NCBI GenBank assembly: GCA_021772355.1
Contig: JAJFMB010000045.1
Location: forward strand, 1-18,478
DNA from: Chlamydiota bacterium
GTDB lineage: Bacteria; Chlamydiota; Chlamydiia; Chlamydiales; JAJFMB01
DNA length: 18,478 nucleotides
Direction: 5' to 3'
Positions 1 through 7,486 of the stretch are shown piece by piece. Under the pieces are notes generated by a model, which saw nothing but the letters and a program-made list of their open reading frames with translations, was not told the origin of the DNA and did not search any database. Position 1 is the first letter of the stretch; every line of letters starts with the position of its first letter. A program made the translations under genes and the position numbers.

Positions 1-319
1 CGAAGAAACAGTGACCACTGACCTTTTTCGCTCTAATTGCCTCATCACCAACCAACCCGATTGGGCCAGCATCGCCATCTCCTACAAAGGGCCAAAAATA
101 AACCATGAATCTCTCCTGCGCTACCTCGTTTCTTTCCGCAACCACCAGGGGTTTCATGAAGACTGCACTGAACGGGTCTTTGTCGACCTCCTTACTCGCT
201 GCCATCCTGAAGAGCTCACAGTTAATGCCCGCTTCACAAGACGCGGTGGCCTGGATATCAATTGCCTAAGATCTACCTCCCACATTTCAACTCATAATCA
301 GCGCACTCCAAGACAGTAA
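1..319 (+). CDS. queF: QueF, NADPH-dependent 7-cyano-7-deazaguanine reductase (3' part)
   Basis: The reading frame is open from the left edge (first full codon at position 2), so only the C-terminal ~105 residues are present. Segments such as SNCLITNQPDWASI, LLRYLVSFRNHQGFHEDCTE and ARFTRRGGLDINCLRS closely match the C-terminal half of the long, E. coli-type QueF. QueF reduces preQ0 to preQ1 in the cytosol with NADPH on the route to queuosine. In this family the FHE segment and following residues build the substrate pocket, and both are intact. The protein runs about 15 residues beyond the usual RRGGLDI-RS end, with no recognisable motif there. The catalytic Cys/Asp region lies upstream of the window. 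Identity is secure; only the start is unseen. Confidence 0.95.
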   Translation, partial: EETVTTDLFRSNCLITNQPDWASIAISYKGPKINHESLLRYLVSFRNHQGFHEDCTERVFVDLLTRCHPEELTVNARFTRRGGLDINCLRSTSHISTHNQRTPRQ

Positions 320-343
320 TCTTTTTTTCATATTGCCAAAATG

Positions 344-352
344 TGATACAAT
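344..352 (+). promoter_or_regulatory. Candidate extended -10 promoter for the Ser/Thr kinase gene
   Basis: TGATACAAT fits an extended -10 element (TGn followed by TACAAT). It sits 19 bases before the kinase start codon. The region 17-18 bases upstream is only a T run, so no good -35 is present. The short leader would contain the strong GGAGG-type ribosome binding site. This is a pattern match only. Confidence 0.4.
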
Positions 353-371
353 AGGATTGGAGGGGAAAAAT

Positions 372-1877
372 ATGAGGGCAGGTCCTAAGGAGTTTGATTT
401 TAAGGCGACGCATGTGTTCGGTCATGCCGAAAAAGCTCTGGGTGATTCCAAAAAAGGGCAGACTAAAGCGCGTCTTCAAATTGAGGGATTTGAAGGCAAA
501 GCGTTTCACGTGGCCTATAAAGAACTCAAAAAGGATAACTTCTGGTCCAAAGTACGCATTCGCGTAGGTCTCGATACCGTCTATAGTGTGAAAATGGGCG
601 ACCAGGTAAAGAAGGTTGCCGTCAATGCTAACAGTTTGTCAAAACGTCTGCTTATCAATAAGAAAAGCACCACCAAAATAGGAACAGAAGAACACAAGCG
701 CATCATCTCACATATCCGCCCCTACATCGAAAACTTAGAGCACATCCACAATATTGGCCGCTTGCTAAGCCTTAACACACAAACCGTCATCAAAATCCTA
801 AAGATTTTGGCCACTTTGGAAGTATTACCGGGCACGAACTTAATCCACTTTGGCAAGAGCTGGCCGTCTGCTGAGGTAATGGTACACGAACCTATTTCAC
901 TCGGGGCGAGACAGTTCACCTTTATCCCTAAGAAAAAATTGGGAGAAGGGGGTCTGGGAGTTGTCAAAAGCGTCTACAGCTTAGGCTTTCAAGTGCTCAA
1001 AAGATCGAAGATCTTAGGTGATAAAGTCAAAGATTTTGATCAGCAATTCCAAGTAAAAAGCCAAGAAGAAGTCCAAAACGAATCGAAAACACTCACTGAC
1101 ATCCATAATGGAGAAAAACTTAGAGGTATCCAGCTCCCCCCATACACCTGCTTTCCTATGAGCTCTCGACGTATAATAGAGAATTTCAATCACCCCGAAA
1201 AAAAGACGGAAGAGTTTTTTGAAGAGAGTGCTATTTACATTGGCTACCTTGGACATCACTATACGGCTAGTCTTGATCAACTTTCCTTTGAACAAACCGA
1301 AGGAAAGACACGCATTCAAGACATGACCATAGGCTTAAAGACCTTGCATGATAAAGGCTACATACATGGCGACATCAAAACACAAAACGTGTTGTACGGT
1401 AAAAACAGAACAGATCTTGCCGATTTTGGAGGTGTGACAACCGAAGAAGAAGTAAAAAAATTAATCCAAGGGGGCAGCTCTCCTCAACCTAGTGAAATCA
1501 TCGGCACCACTACCCCAAAAAAGATGAGCAATGCCGATCGTAAGGCTTTACATCGCGAAGTTGAAAAACTCAAAGATCCCTCTCAACCTAAGGAAGAGAT
1601 CGCCTCAACCACGATTGCTCTTCTACGCTCAAGAGATGTAAACCTTCTTGGAAAAACAATTGTCGAATACGTGCTCGGTCCCAACCTAAATATCGAGTGG
1701 AATCCTCTATTCTTAAACCCCCAAGAAAACTTGGATATCTTATGGGATGGCTACAAAATTGAGAAAAAACTCAAAGAAAACGGTTTTACCGATGAGCAGA
1801 TCGCCCTTGTCAAGAGTATGCTAAATGAAGACTGGAAAAAGCGCCCATCAGCTGCCGAGGTCGCTCAAACTCTATGA
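372..1877 (+). CDS. Eukaryote-type Ser/Thr protein kinase, probable effector
   Basis: This 501-residue protein has a kinase domain in its C-terminal 315 residues. Visible motifs are a glycine-rich loop GEGGLGVV (191-198), a likely ATP-anchoring lysine in VLK (210), the catalytic loop HGDIKTQN (332-339, HGD in place of HRD), DFG (351-353), the helix-F region DVNLLGKTIVEYVLG (from 422) and the late arginine in RPSAAEV (491). The APE segment is poorly conserved (GTTTPKK). The first ~185 residues resemble nothing I recognise. I chose ATG 372, 13 codons after the first possible start, because GGAGGGG lies just before it. There is no signal peptide or membrane segment. Catalytic residues look complete, so an active kinase is likely. 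Secretion to the host is an inference from context. Confidence 0.85.
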   Translation: MRAGPKEFDFKATHVFGHAEKALGDSKKGQTKARLQIEGFEGKAFHVAYKELKKDNFWSKVRIRVGLDTVYSVKMGDQVKKVAVNANSLSKRLLINKKSTTKIGTEEHKRIISHIRPYIENLEHIHNIGRLLSLNTQTVIKILKILATLEVLPGTNLIHFGKSWPSAEVMVHEPISLGARQFTFIPKKKLGEGGLGVVKSVYSLGFQVLKRSKILGDKVKDFDQQFQVKSQEEVQNESKTLTDIHNGEKLRGIQLPPYTCFPMSSRRIIENFNHPEKKTEEFFEESAIYIGYLGHHYTASLDQLSFEQTEGKTRIQDMTIGLKTLHDKGYIHGDIKTQNVLYGKNRTDLADFGGVTTEEEVKKLIQGGSSPQPSEIIGTTTPKKMSNADRKALHREVEKLKDPSQPKEEIASTTIALLRSRDVNLLGKTIVEYVLGPNLNIEWNPLFLNPQENLDILWDGYKIEKKLKENGFTDEQIALVKSMLNEDWKKRPSAAEVAQTL

Positions 1878-2285
1878 CCAGAACTCATTGTTTTCTAAGA
1901 TGTTGGGATGGTCATCATGAAGTTTCATCACCATTTTCTCTGCGTGGGGGATGACAAACGAACCAAGGAATTTTCCAATAGCATGTTCATCCTTCGATTG
2001 CTTCTCAATCATAGCAAAGGCAACGAGCAGCGGCTCGGAATTCTTTTGTATATGTTCATGAGCTGCTAGAAAAAGTTTTCTATACACAAGGATAAGGTGC
2101 TGACCCATCGTCGCTAACTTTTCCATTAAATTTTCATCTAAATTCTTCTCAGCAAGCGTTGCAAAATCCATACCTTTCTCATGGCCGGCAATCAATGCCT
2201 TTTCCATTTCAATGACAATTCGGTTTGCCGCATCAGCAATCATCTGTTGTGCAAGCTGTACATCTTCTTCACTCATAGAATTCAT
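1872..2285 (-). CDS. Small helical protein of unknown function
   Basis: This encodes 137 residues that I do not recognise. The sequence is strongly alpha-helical in character, with many E, K, A, L and M residues, and has no signal peptide or membrane segment. It starts MNSMSEEDVQLAQQ and ends NILENNEFWS. The start at 2285 has GAGAG about 4 bases upstream; Met-4 at 2276 is an alternative. Its end overlaps the convergent kinase gene by 6 bases. Its start codon overlaps by 4 bases (ATGA) the stop of a weak upstream frame that crosses a MITE-like element, so the element may have altered how this gene is expressed. A coding region is likely from length and composition, but function is unknown. Confidence 0.6.
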   Translation of the reverse strand: MNSMSEEDVQLAQQMIADAANRIVIEMEKALIAGHEKGMDFATLAEKNLDENLMEKLATMGQHLILVYRKLFLAAHEHIQKNSEPLLVAFAMIEKQSKDEHAIGKFLGSFVIPHAEKMVMKLHDDHPNILENNEFWS

Positions 2286-2521
2286 AGCACTCTCTCAATG
2301 TTCTTTAAAATTCCCAGTTTATCATAGCTAGCAAAGGAGATCAAGACTCCTCTTTTACAGGCTGTGTTGAAAAAGTATTTCCAAGGAGATTTGGTGATAA
2401 AACACACAGATTTGAATGATTGTCGTTCGCAGTGAATAGCCAAGGTGCTATTTGCAAGAGCGCAAGCATTTAAAAATGTGTTGTTATAGCCTAAAAGATC
2501 CTCGAAAGACTTTTTCAACAA
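2282..2521 (-). CDS. Doubtful 79-residue frame across a MITE-like element
   Basis: This frame opens at TTG 2521 (a second TTG is at 2518) shortly after AGAGG, and stops in an ATGA overlap with the next gene. Most of it (2359-2521) lies inside the inverted-repeat element described separately, and its first codons are the element's terminus. The protein is Cys-, Phe- and Ser-rich with no recognised domain. It may be a chance frame or the tail of a gene interrupted by the insertion. The 4-base overlap with the downstream gene is the main argument for translation. Confidence 0.25.
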   Translation of the reverse strand: MLKKSFEDLLGYNNTFLNACALANSTLAIHCERQSFKSVCFITKSPWKYFFNTACKRGVLISFASYDKLGILKNIERVL

Positions 2522-2526
2522 AGCCT
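2359..2526. mobile_element. MITE-like element with 24-bp terminal inverted repeats
   Basis: The left end (2359-2382) and the reverse complement of the right end (2503-2526) match at 21 of 24 bases, sharing AGGCT, TGTTGAAAAAGT and TTTC blocks. The outer flanks carry CTTTTA on both sides (2352-2357 and 2527-2532), consistent with a 5-6 bp target duplication. At about 168 bp there is no room for a transposase. This fits a non-autonomous MITE or an internally deleted insertion sequence. I cannot name the family. The termini and flanking repeats are directly visible; mobility is inferred. Confidence 0.7.
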
Positions 2527-2581
2527 CTTTTATCCAAAAACCATATTTGTTAAGGTTTCCGTCATAAAAAGGAGAGCCCCT

Positions 2582-3247
2582 ATGTTAAGAAAACTATTTA
2601 TTCCTCTACTTATCTGCACTTTTTCCTACGGAAACGGTGAAGTTTTAAACGACTCTCTCTATTTGCATCATCATGTGGCCACAATACGAAGGACCGAAAC
2701 GAATAGAGCGCAATTTAGACAGAGCCTAAAGAAAATTGGGGAGTATTTGGCGATCGAATCTATGAGCGAGTTAGAGACGGCCACAACAAATATTGAGACT
2801 CCTTTGGGAACTGCGCCCCATCTTGTTTGTACAGAGGAACCGGTATTAGTGACGATCTTACGTGCCGGCATGCCTCTACTCGAGGGAGTGCAAGAAGTGT
2901 ATCCCAACGCAACAGTGGGCTTTTTTGCTATGGCCCGAAATGAAAAGACTTTTGTGCCGGAAGTGGGCTACATTGGCGTCCCCGATGTGCAGGATAAATG
3001 CGTTATCTTGGTCGATACGATGGTAGGAACTGCAGGTTCTGCAAATGCCGCCATTGAAGATTTGAAGAAGCGCGGCGCTAAAAAAATCATCTTTCTCTGC
3101 GTGATGATCTCATCTGAAGGGTTCGAGAACTTAGATCCGCAAGTCAAAGTGATCGCCGCCGCCGTCGACCCCATTCTAAACGAAAAGAAGTACCTTGTCC
3201 CGGGACTTGGCGATGCAGGTGATCGTTCTTACGGACCAAAAAAATAG
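2582..3247 (+). CDS. upp: Uracil phosphoribosyltransferase with a signal-like N-terminus
   Basis: The 221-residue protein aligns over its whole length with UPRTase, which makes UMP from uracil and PRPP. The catalytic features are RAGM (94-97), a PRPP-loop region VILVDTMVGTAGS (141-153, varying from the usual VDPMLATGGS) and the uracil-site motif YLVPGLGDAGDRSYG near the C-terminus. Ahead of the normal start of the family lies an extra ~19 residues, MLRKLFIPLLICTFSYGNG, with a basic start and hydrophobic core typical of a signal peptide or membrane anchor. The strong AAAGGAGA seven bases before ATG 2582 supports this start. Nine bases separate it from the symporter gene, so the two are probably co-transcribed. 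The enzyme identity is secure; export is inferred. Confidence 0.9.
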   Translation: MLRKLFIPLLICTFSYGNGEVLNDSLYLHHHVATIRRTETNRAQFRQSLKKIGEYLAIESMSELETATTNIETPLGTAPHLVCTEEPVLVTILRAGMPLLEGVQEVYPNATVGFFAMARNEKTFVPEVGYIGVPDVQDKCVILVDTMVGTAGSANAAIEDLKKRGAKKIIFLCVMISSEGFENLDPQVKVIAAAVDPILNEKKYLVPGLGDAGDRSYGPKK

Positions 3248-3256
3248 AGCGTTATC

Positions 3257-4966
3257 ATGATCAGCTACTCTTTAACACCAATTGATTGGCTCGTTATAGC
3301 CTTCTACTTAGGGTTCACAACATGGCTAGGAGCTAAATTTGCCGGAAAACAGTCCACAATACGAGAGTACTTTTTAGCGGGAAGAAAACTGCCTTGGTAT
3401 GCAGTTAGCTGCTCCATCATTGCAACAGAAATTAGTGCCATTACCTTTGTTGCTGTCCCTTTTGTCGTTTTTAACACAGGAGGAAATTACACTTACCTAC
3501 AGCTCGGCCTTATCGGCACCATTTTAGCCAGAGTTATCGTCGGATACTGGCTAGTGCCTGCTTACTACAAAAAGGAGATCTATAGTCCCTACGACTATAT
3601 GGAAAACCAGCTCGGCAGCGGTGTTCGTTCTATGACAACTGTGCTCTTTACCATTGGTGGAATGCTGGCGCAATCAGCTCGTGTCTACTTAACAGCTGAG
3701 GTCTTAGTCGTTGTGATGCACGATCAATTGAGTGCACTTGGCCAAGCAACAGGAGTTTCCCCGCTCGGCTGGGCAATTTTACTTATAGGTGTTATCTCGG
3801 TTGTGTGGACCCTGATGGGCGGCATGTCTACAGTCGTGTGGACCGATGTGATGCTATTTTTTGCATTTGTGATGGGCGCGATCGTCGCTATAGGCATGAT
3901 CGCTTATCAGTTAGATGGGGGATTGCTACAGATCGTCCGTATGGGATGGAGCGCCAAAGAGTCGGGCTCTTGGGGGAAATTCACCTTCTTTGACTTTAGC
4001 ATAAGCCCAAACAAGGCCTACACACTATGGGCAGCTGCCATTGCCAGCACTTGGGGTGGAGTGGGTTCCTATGGCACGTGTCAATTGATGGCGCAGCGAA
4101 TGTTTTGCTGCAAAAATGAAAGAGATGCGCGCTTTGCAATCATTGGGAGCTCTGTGAGTATCGTTGTGACCGCCCTACTTATGTTTGTCGGAGTCGGGTT
4201 GTACGCTTTTTACGAAACACACAGTTTAAGCGATGTGGGTCAAACACTCTACCTTCAAAAACCCGATCGCATTTTCCCGATATTCATCATCGAAGCTGTT
4301 ATTCCCGGATTTAAAGGATTCATCATAGCCGGTATTTTCGCTGCGGCCATCTCAAGTTTTATGGGGATCCTTACAGCATTGAGCCAAACAGTTATGACTG
4401 CTTTTTTTCCTCCCACAACAGATCAAAAATCTGTCTTTCTTGGACGCATGCTTGTCATCTTTTGGGGTGTTGTCTTGTGTGCTATGGCCTATGTTGCCGA
4501 GGCAGCCTCGGCCTTCTATCCCTCTATCCTAGACCTAGCTCTTGCAATGGCAGGATATACCACAGGAGCCCTCCTCGCAGGCTTTTTTCTGGCTTTTCTC
4601 CCCGTCAACGTAGACGGAAAAGGATTCCTCTGGTCTGCTCCTCTCTCTGTGCTCACCGTCTTTGCCACGGTTTGGCACCAAGAATGGAGCCACACCGTTT
4701 GTCTCCTCGGAGCCCTCATTCTTATCGCCGCATGGTGCCTGCACCACATCAAAGTGGAAGCAAAATCCAAAGAGCAGACGCTCATTTTCCTCATAGGAAT
4801 CGCTCTTATGTTTTGGCTTAACATCTACGGTTTCTGGATAGTCGACGGAAAAACACAAATACTTGCTTTCCCTTGGTACATCCCTCTAGGAAGCCTAACC
4901 GCCTTCACTTTCGGTTATCTTTTAGGCGAACAAAAAATGCCTGTTTACAGCACCTTATTGAAATAA
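3257..4966 (+). CDS. Sodium:solute symporter family (SSS) permease
   Basis: This 569-residue, highly hydrophobic inner-membrane protein has about 13-14 membrane segments. Family hallmarks include AGRKLPWYAVSCSIIATEIS (41-60), GGMSTVVWTD (188-197) and a paired serine in FAAAISSFMG (366-367), the position of sodium-binding serines in vSGLT. SSS proteins use the sodium gradient to import sugars, amino acids, nucleosides or vitamins; the sequence does not identify the substrate. It follows upp by nine bases, so a nucleobase or nucleoside is one possibility, but only by association. Its ribosome binding site is weak (GAGCG), consistent with translation from the upp message. Its last 22 bases overlap the convergent YecM-cupin gene. 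Confidence 0.88.
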   Translation: MISYSLTPIDWLVIAFYLGFTTWLGAKFAGKQSTIREYFLAGRKLPWYAVSCSIIATEISAITFVAVPFVVFNTGGNYTYLQLGLIGTILARVIVGYWLVPAYYKKEIYSPYDYMENQLGSGVRSMTTVLFTIGGMLAQSARVYLTAEVLVVVMHDQLSALGQATGVSPLGWAILLIGVISVVWTLMGGMSTVVWTDVMLFFAFVMGAIVAIGMIAYQLDGGLLQIVRMGWSAKESGSWGKFTFFDFSISPNKAYTLWAAAIASTWGGVGSYGTCQLMAQRMFCCKNERDARFAIIGSSVSIVVTALLMFVGVGLYAFYETHSLSDVGQTLYLQKPDRIFPIFIIEAVIPGFKGFIIAGIFAAAISSFMGILTALSQTVMTAFFPPTTDQKSVFLGRMLVIFWGVVLCAMAYVAEAASAFYPSILDLALAMAGYTTGALLAGFFLAFLPVNVDGKGFLWSAPLSVLTVFATVWHQEWSHTVCLLGALILIAAWCLHHIKVEAKSKEQTLIFLIGIALMFWLNIYGFWIVDGKTQILAFPWYIPLGSLTAFTFGYLLGEQKMPVYSTLLK

Positions 4967-5907
4967 GAGAGCATCAATACCCGAGACGGATGATCACCAA
5001 CGTTTTTTATACGATGAGGAGCGCCCACCGGCAGCATTAGCGCATCACCGCTGCGCACAATATAGATCTCATCAGAGATGGCCACCTCAGTGGTTCCATT
5101 GATTCCCACAACTATCTCGATGGTATCCACATGGTAGTGAGACGCGCTCTCACCATTGATATCGATCAAGGACATCCCAAAGCCAAGTCCCGCATCAGCA
5201 GCGATCATTTCATAGATCACCCCATAACCCACCTCTTTGCGATTTTGGTAGGAACCCTCAGGAATCTCCTTCAGCTCTTGCAGCTGCTCCATTCGAGAAG
5301 CGCTGAGCAGCGACGGCACAGAAATGCGCGCCTTTTCCACAAGGCCGGGATCGCGAGGGTTTTCCCTCTGATCTAACACAACCTTCTCTAAAGGCTCGTG
5401 GTGAAAACGGATAAGAGTCCCATCATCAAAGCGCAAAGTCAACTCAGGATTCACAGCGCGATACGCTGAAGAAGTATCAAAGGTCAAATGCGGATAACGA
5501 GCAACGATTACACTAAAATCTTCGTCGGTTACAAACTCCACATGCTCCAGCCCGCTCTTGGGCTTCTTACCCACTTTGGGTGCAGGCATCTCAATAATCG
5601 ACAGCTCCCGACCTCTATAGGTGATCGGCTCATGCAATTTATACACCACAAACGGTCGACCGGAAACAATCGCTTCCCTCAAACGCTCTCCCACTTGGGC
5701 AAACTCGGCCTTCATCTCGATATACTCTTCGACAGTTTCTGCCATATAGCAGATGTGATCCATCTCATAAGCACTGACATCGACCCCCGCCTCCTCGATA
5801 TTTTCAAACAACCGGTCCAAAAAGCCATGCACATCGCCAAAAGGGGAAGCCGCATGACAAGAGAACGCTGCCATCATCAAAGAACAGATAAAAAACAAAA
5901 ACTTCAT
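4945..5907 (-). CDS. Exported YecM-like (VOC fold) and cupin fusion protein
   Basis: This 320-residue protein has three parts. Residues 1-19 form a signal peptide (MKFLFFICSLMMAAFSCHA) with a plausible cleavage after CHA. Residues ~25-175 resemble YecM, a VOC/glyoxalase-fold protein: YEMDHICYMAET, GRPFVVYKLHEP and GLEHVEFV. Residues ~215-320 are a cupin with an intact metal site: H257, H259 and E264 in motif 1, and G-x5-P-x-G-xx-H298-xxx-N in motif 2. The enzymatic reaction is unknown. The start at ATG 5907 is preceded by AAAGGAG. It is divergent from a LysR gene 92 bases away, which suggests control by that regulator. I have not met this domain order with a signal peptide before and cannot check how rare it is. 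Confidence 0.8.
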   Translation of the reverse strand: MKFLFFICSLMMAAFSCHAASPFGDVHGFLDRLFENIEEAGVDVSAYEMDHICYMAETVEEYIEMKAEFAQVGERLREAIVSGRPFVVYKLHEPITYRGRELSIIEMPAPKVGKKPKSGLEHVEFVTDEDFSVIVARYPHLTFDTSSAYRAVNPELTLRFDDGTLIRFHHEPLEKVVLDQRENPRDPGLVEKARISVPSLLSASRMEQLQELKEIPEGSYQNRKEVGYGVIYEMIAADAGLGFGMSLIDINGESASHYHVDTIEIVVGINGTTEVAISDEIYIVRSGDALMLPVGAPHRIKNVGDHPSRVLMLSYFNKVL

Positions 5908-5999
5908 AACTCAACTCCTTTAAAATCACCATTATACGCAACTATTCAATATTAATAAAATTAATTGTTTTAATTATTATAATTAGATATACTAATGCT
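5908..5999. promoter_or_regulatory. Divergent promoter region with candidate LysR-binding dyads
   Basis: This AT-rich spacer lies between the YecM-cupin gene (minus) and the LysR gene (plus). It holds the dyad ATTAATAAAATTAAT (5951-5965), which fits the T-N11-A form of LysR-type boxes, and a second perfect dyad AATTATTATAATT (5972-5984). TATAAT occurs on the minus strand at 5936-5931, a fitting -10 for the YecM-cupin gene, and on the plus strand at 5978-5983, inside the second dyad. Overlap of dyads and promoter elements suggests control of the target gene and autoregulation. The low sequence complexity makes chance dyads fairly likely. Confidence 0.5.
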
Positions 6000-6899
6000 A
6001 TGGACTATAATAAGTTGAATGTATTCTTAGAGGTTGTACGATCAGAGAGTGTCACAGCGGCAGCAAAAGTACTCCACCGCACCCAATCAGCAATTAGCCA
6101 ATCTCTTCACTCTCTCGAACAGCAACTAGGAACCAAACTAATAGAGTGGGAAGGCAAGCGACTCAAACTCACACGCGCTGGCCAAGCCGTCTTTAAAACC
6201 GCCAATAATCGAATGGCAACAATTAACGAAGAGCTCTCAACCCTGCTTACATCAGACAAAGAAGTGACAGGCTGCATCGAAATTGGTGTGCTCCAGGATC
6301 ACTCCACCAATATCCAGCAACAGCTCCTTAAAACGATCGCAACTTTCCGCTCTCAACACCCCTCAGTCACATTTAACATTCACTTCGGCACTAGCCGCCA
6401 AATTGAGCAAGCGCTACTCGACCATAAGCTCGACTTAGGACTTCTGATCAACTTTCAGGAACGACACCGCTTCCACATCACCGCAATTACCCAAGAAGAG
6501 CACCTCATCGTCTCCTCCTCAAAGTTAGGGTCAGTCCCCACCATCAAAGCCCTTCTCCAAGCCGACCTGATTGACATCGATGAGACCTTCACCTGCCTCA
6601 CCCCTTGGATTCAAAAACACGACCCCACACTCATTCCCGCTCTAGACAACAAACATCCCGCCATCATCGCTCCCGACTTCACCGCAATCAAAGACCTCGT
6701 CCTCGCACACCAAGGGATCGCCGTCCTTCCTAAATACCTCATCGAAAAAGAGCTCAAAACCGGCAAACTCATCCAACTCCTTCCCACAAAAGAAACTCTA
6801 CACGTCACCCTCGATCTTGCCATCCCCCGCGGCCGCCCCTTAAGACTCTGCGAAGAACTATTCCAGGAAGAGCTCACAAAGCAAAATAATAGGATTTAG
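6000..6899 (+). CDS. LysR-family transcriptional regulator
   Basis: The 299-residue length is typical of the family. Residues 1-60 form the winged helix-turn-helix, with TAAAKVLHRTQSAISQSLHS (19-38) as the DNA-reading part, followed by the usual linker helix. Residues ~90-295 form the periplasmic-binding-like effector domain, including DLGLLI and a late GIAVLPKYL segment. LysR proteins bind a T-N11-A site and usually control a divergent gene and themselves; here the divergent gene is the YecM-cupin protein. No ribosome binding site precedes ATG 6000, and a TATACT lies only 7 bases upstream, so a very short or absent leader is possible. The co-inducer cannot be told from sequence. Confidence 0.92.
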   Translation: MDYNKLNVFLEVVRSESVTAAAKVLHRTQSAISQSLHSLEQQLGTKLIEWEGKRLKLTRAGQAVFKTANNRMATINEELSTLLTSDKEVTGCIEIGVLQDHSTNIQQQLLKTIATFRSQHPSVTFNIHFGTSRQIEQALLDHKLDLGLLINFQERHRFHITAITQEEHLIVSSSKLGSVPTIKALLQADLIDIDETFTCLTPWIQKHDPTLIPALDNKHPAIIAPDFTAIKDLVLAHQGIAVLPKYLIEKELKTGKLIQLLPTKETLHVTLDLAIPRGRPLRLCEELFQEELTKQNNRI

Positions 6900-6900
6900 A

Positions 6901-6999
6901 AGATGTCTAAGCAAATATGCACAACTCCATTGACAATTTGCCACTCTTGAGCAAGATTTCACAACCTTCAAAGCCTTTGTAGAGCAGCTGGCGACTTGA
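6901..6999 (+). pseudogene. Possible 3' relic of a decayed gene
   Basis: In one frame this stretch reads RCLSKYAQLH, a TGA at 6931, then QFATLEQDFTTFKAFVEQLA and T before a TGA at 6997-6999. The composition looks like a coding C-terminus, but the frame has no start and contains an internal stop. It directly follows the LysR gene. I recognise no family, and it may be chance. Confidence 0.2.
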
Positions 7000-7016
7000 T
7001 TTGTCTAGGCTTTCTG

Positions 7017-7046
7017 TTGACTCGCCTTTACCCAATTTGGTAATCT
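7017..7046 (+). promoter_or_regulatory. Candidate promoter for the 120-residue unknown gene
   Basis: TTGACT (7017-7022), 18 bases, then TAATCT (7041-7046) form a moderate sigma-70-type pair. The leader would be about 30 bases and would include AGGA before ATG 7084. The -10 matches the consensus poorly. Confidence 0.35.
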
Positions 7047-7083
7047 TCTATCTCTTTTACAAACTTACGCCAACAGGATTACG

Positions 7084-7446
7084 ATGGAAACACCACCAAC
7101 CCCCCCTAAAAATTTCTCACGTTTTACTGATCGCTCATTCAACGAACGGCTGCAGTCCAAAAACTCTGACAAAAAACGTCCCACAACAGCATGGCGCGGA
7201 CATCGAGTCAGAAAAAATGCAACCGGAGATATGACAAGAGAACAAATGCAACTTCGAAGCGCATTATTTGGAAAAGAGAATGTAGAGACTAGCAACTCCC
7301 GTGAGCCTTTGCGTGCACCAACAGAAGCCTTTTTAAATACACCGGAAACTAGAGCACTACTGGGTCAGATTATTACACAGCTCTCACCAAATGGTGCAGA
7401 AGGGCTACCAAAACGTGAATACGTCGTAACCGGCGTAAAGGTATAA
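7084..7446 (+). CDS. Small protein of unknown function
   Basis: This encodes 120 residues that I do not recognise. The N-terminal two thirds are polar, basic and probably disordered (METPPTPPKNFSRFT, many Arg, Lys, Asn and Thr). The last 40 residues look more ordered (AFLNTPETRALLGQIITQL). There is no signal peptide or membrane segment. ATG 7084 follows AGGA by six bases, and a candidate promoter lies upstream. The gene converges on the GNAT gene at 7487. Its disordered basic start would suit a secreted effector or nucleic-acid-binding protein, but this is a guess. Confidence 0.55.
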   Translation: METPPTPPKNFSRFTDRSFNERLQSKNSDKKRPTTAWRGHRVRKNATGDMTREQMQLRSALFGKENVETSNSREPLRAPTEAFLNTPETRALLGQIITQLSPNGAEGLPKREYVVTGVKV

Positions 7447-7486
7447 ACGCTTCCCATAAAGCAATTACAGTTTCGATTAACCCTCT

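Noticed and set aside
4462..4858. Three frames of 102-119 codons (one plus, two minus) inside the symporter gene
   Set aside because: They lie wholly inside the well-supported symporter gene, have basic or Cys/Arg-rich composition typical of out-of-frame reading, and show no ribosome binding sites or domains.
5131..5955. Plus-strand frames of 81 and 155 codons opposite the YecM-cupin gene
   Set aside because: They are antisense to a gene with clear domains, are rich in His, Arg and Ser, and match nothing.
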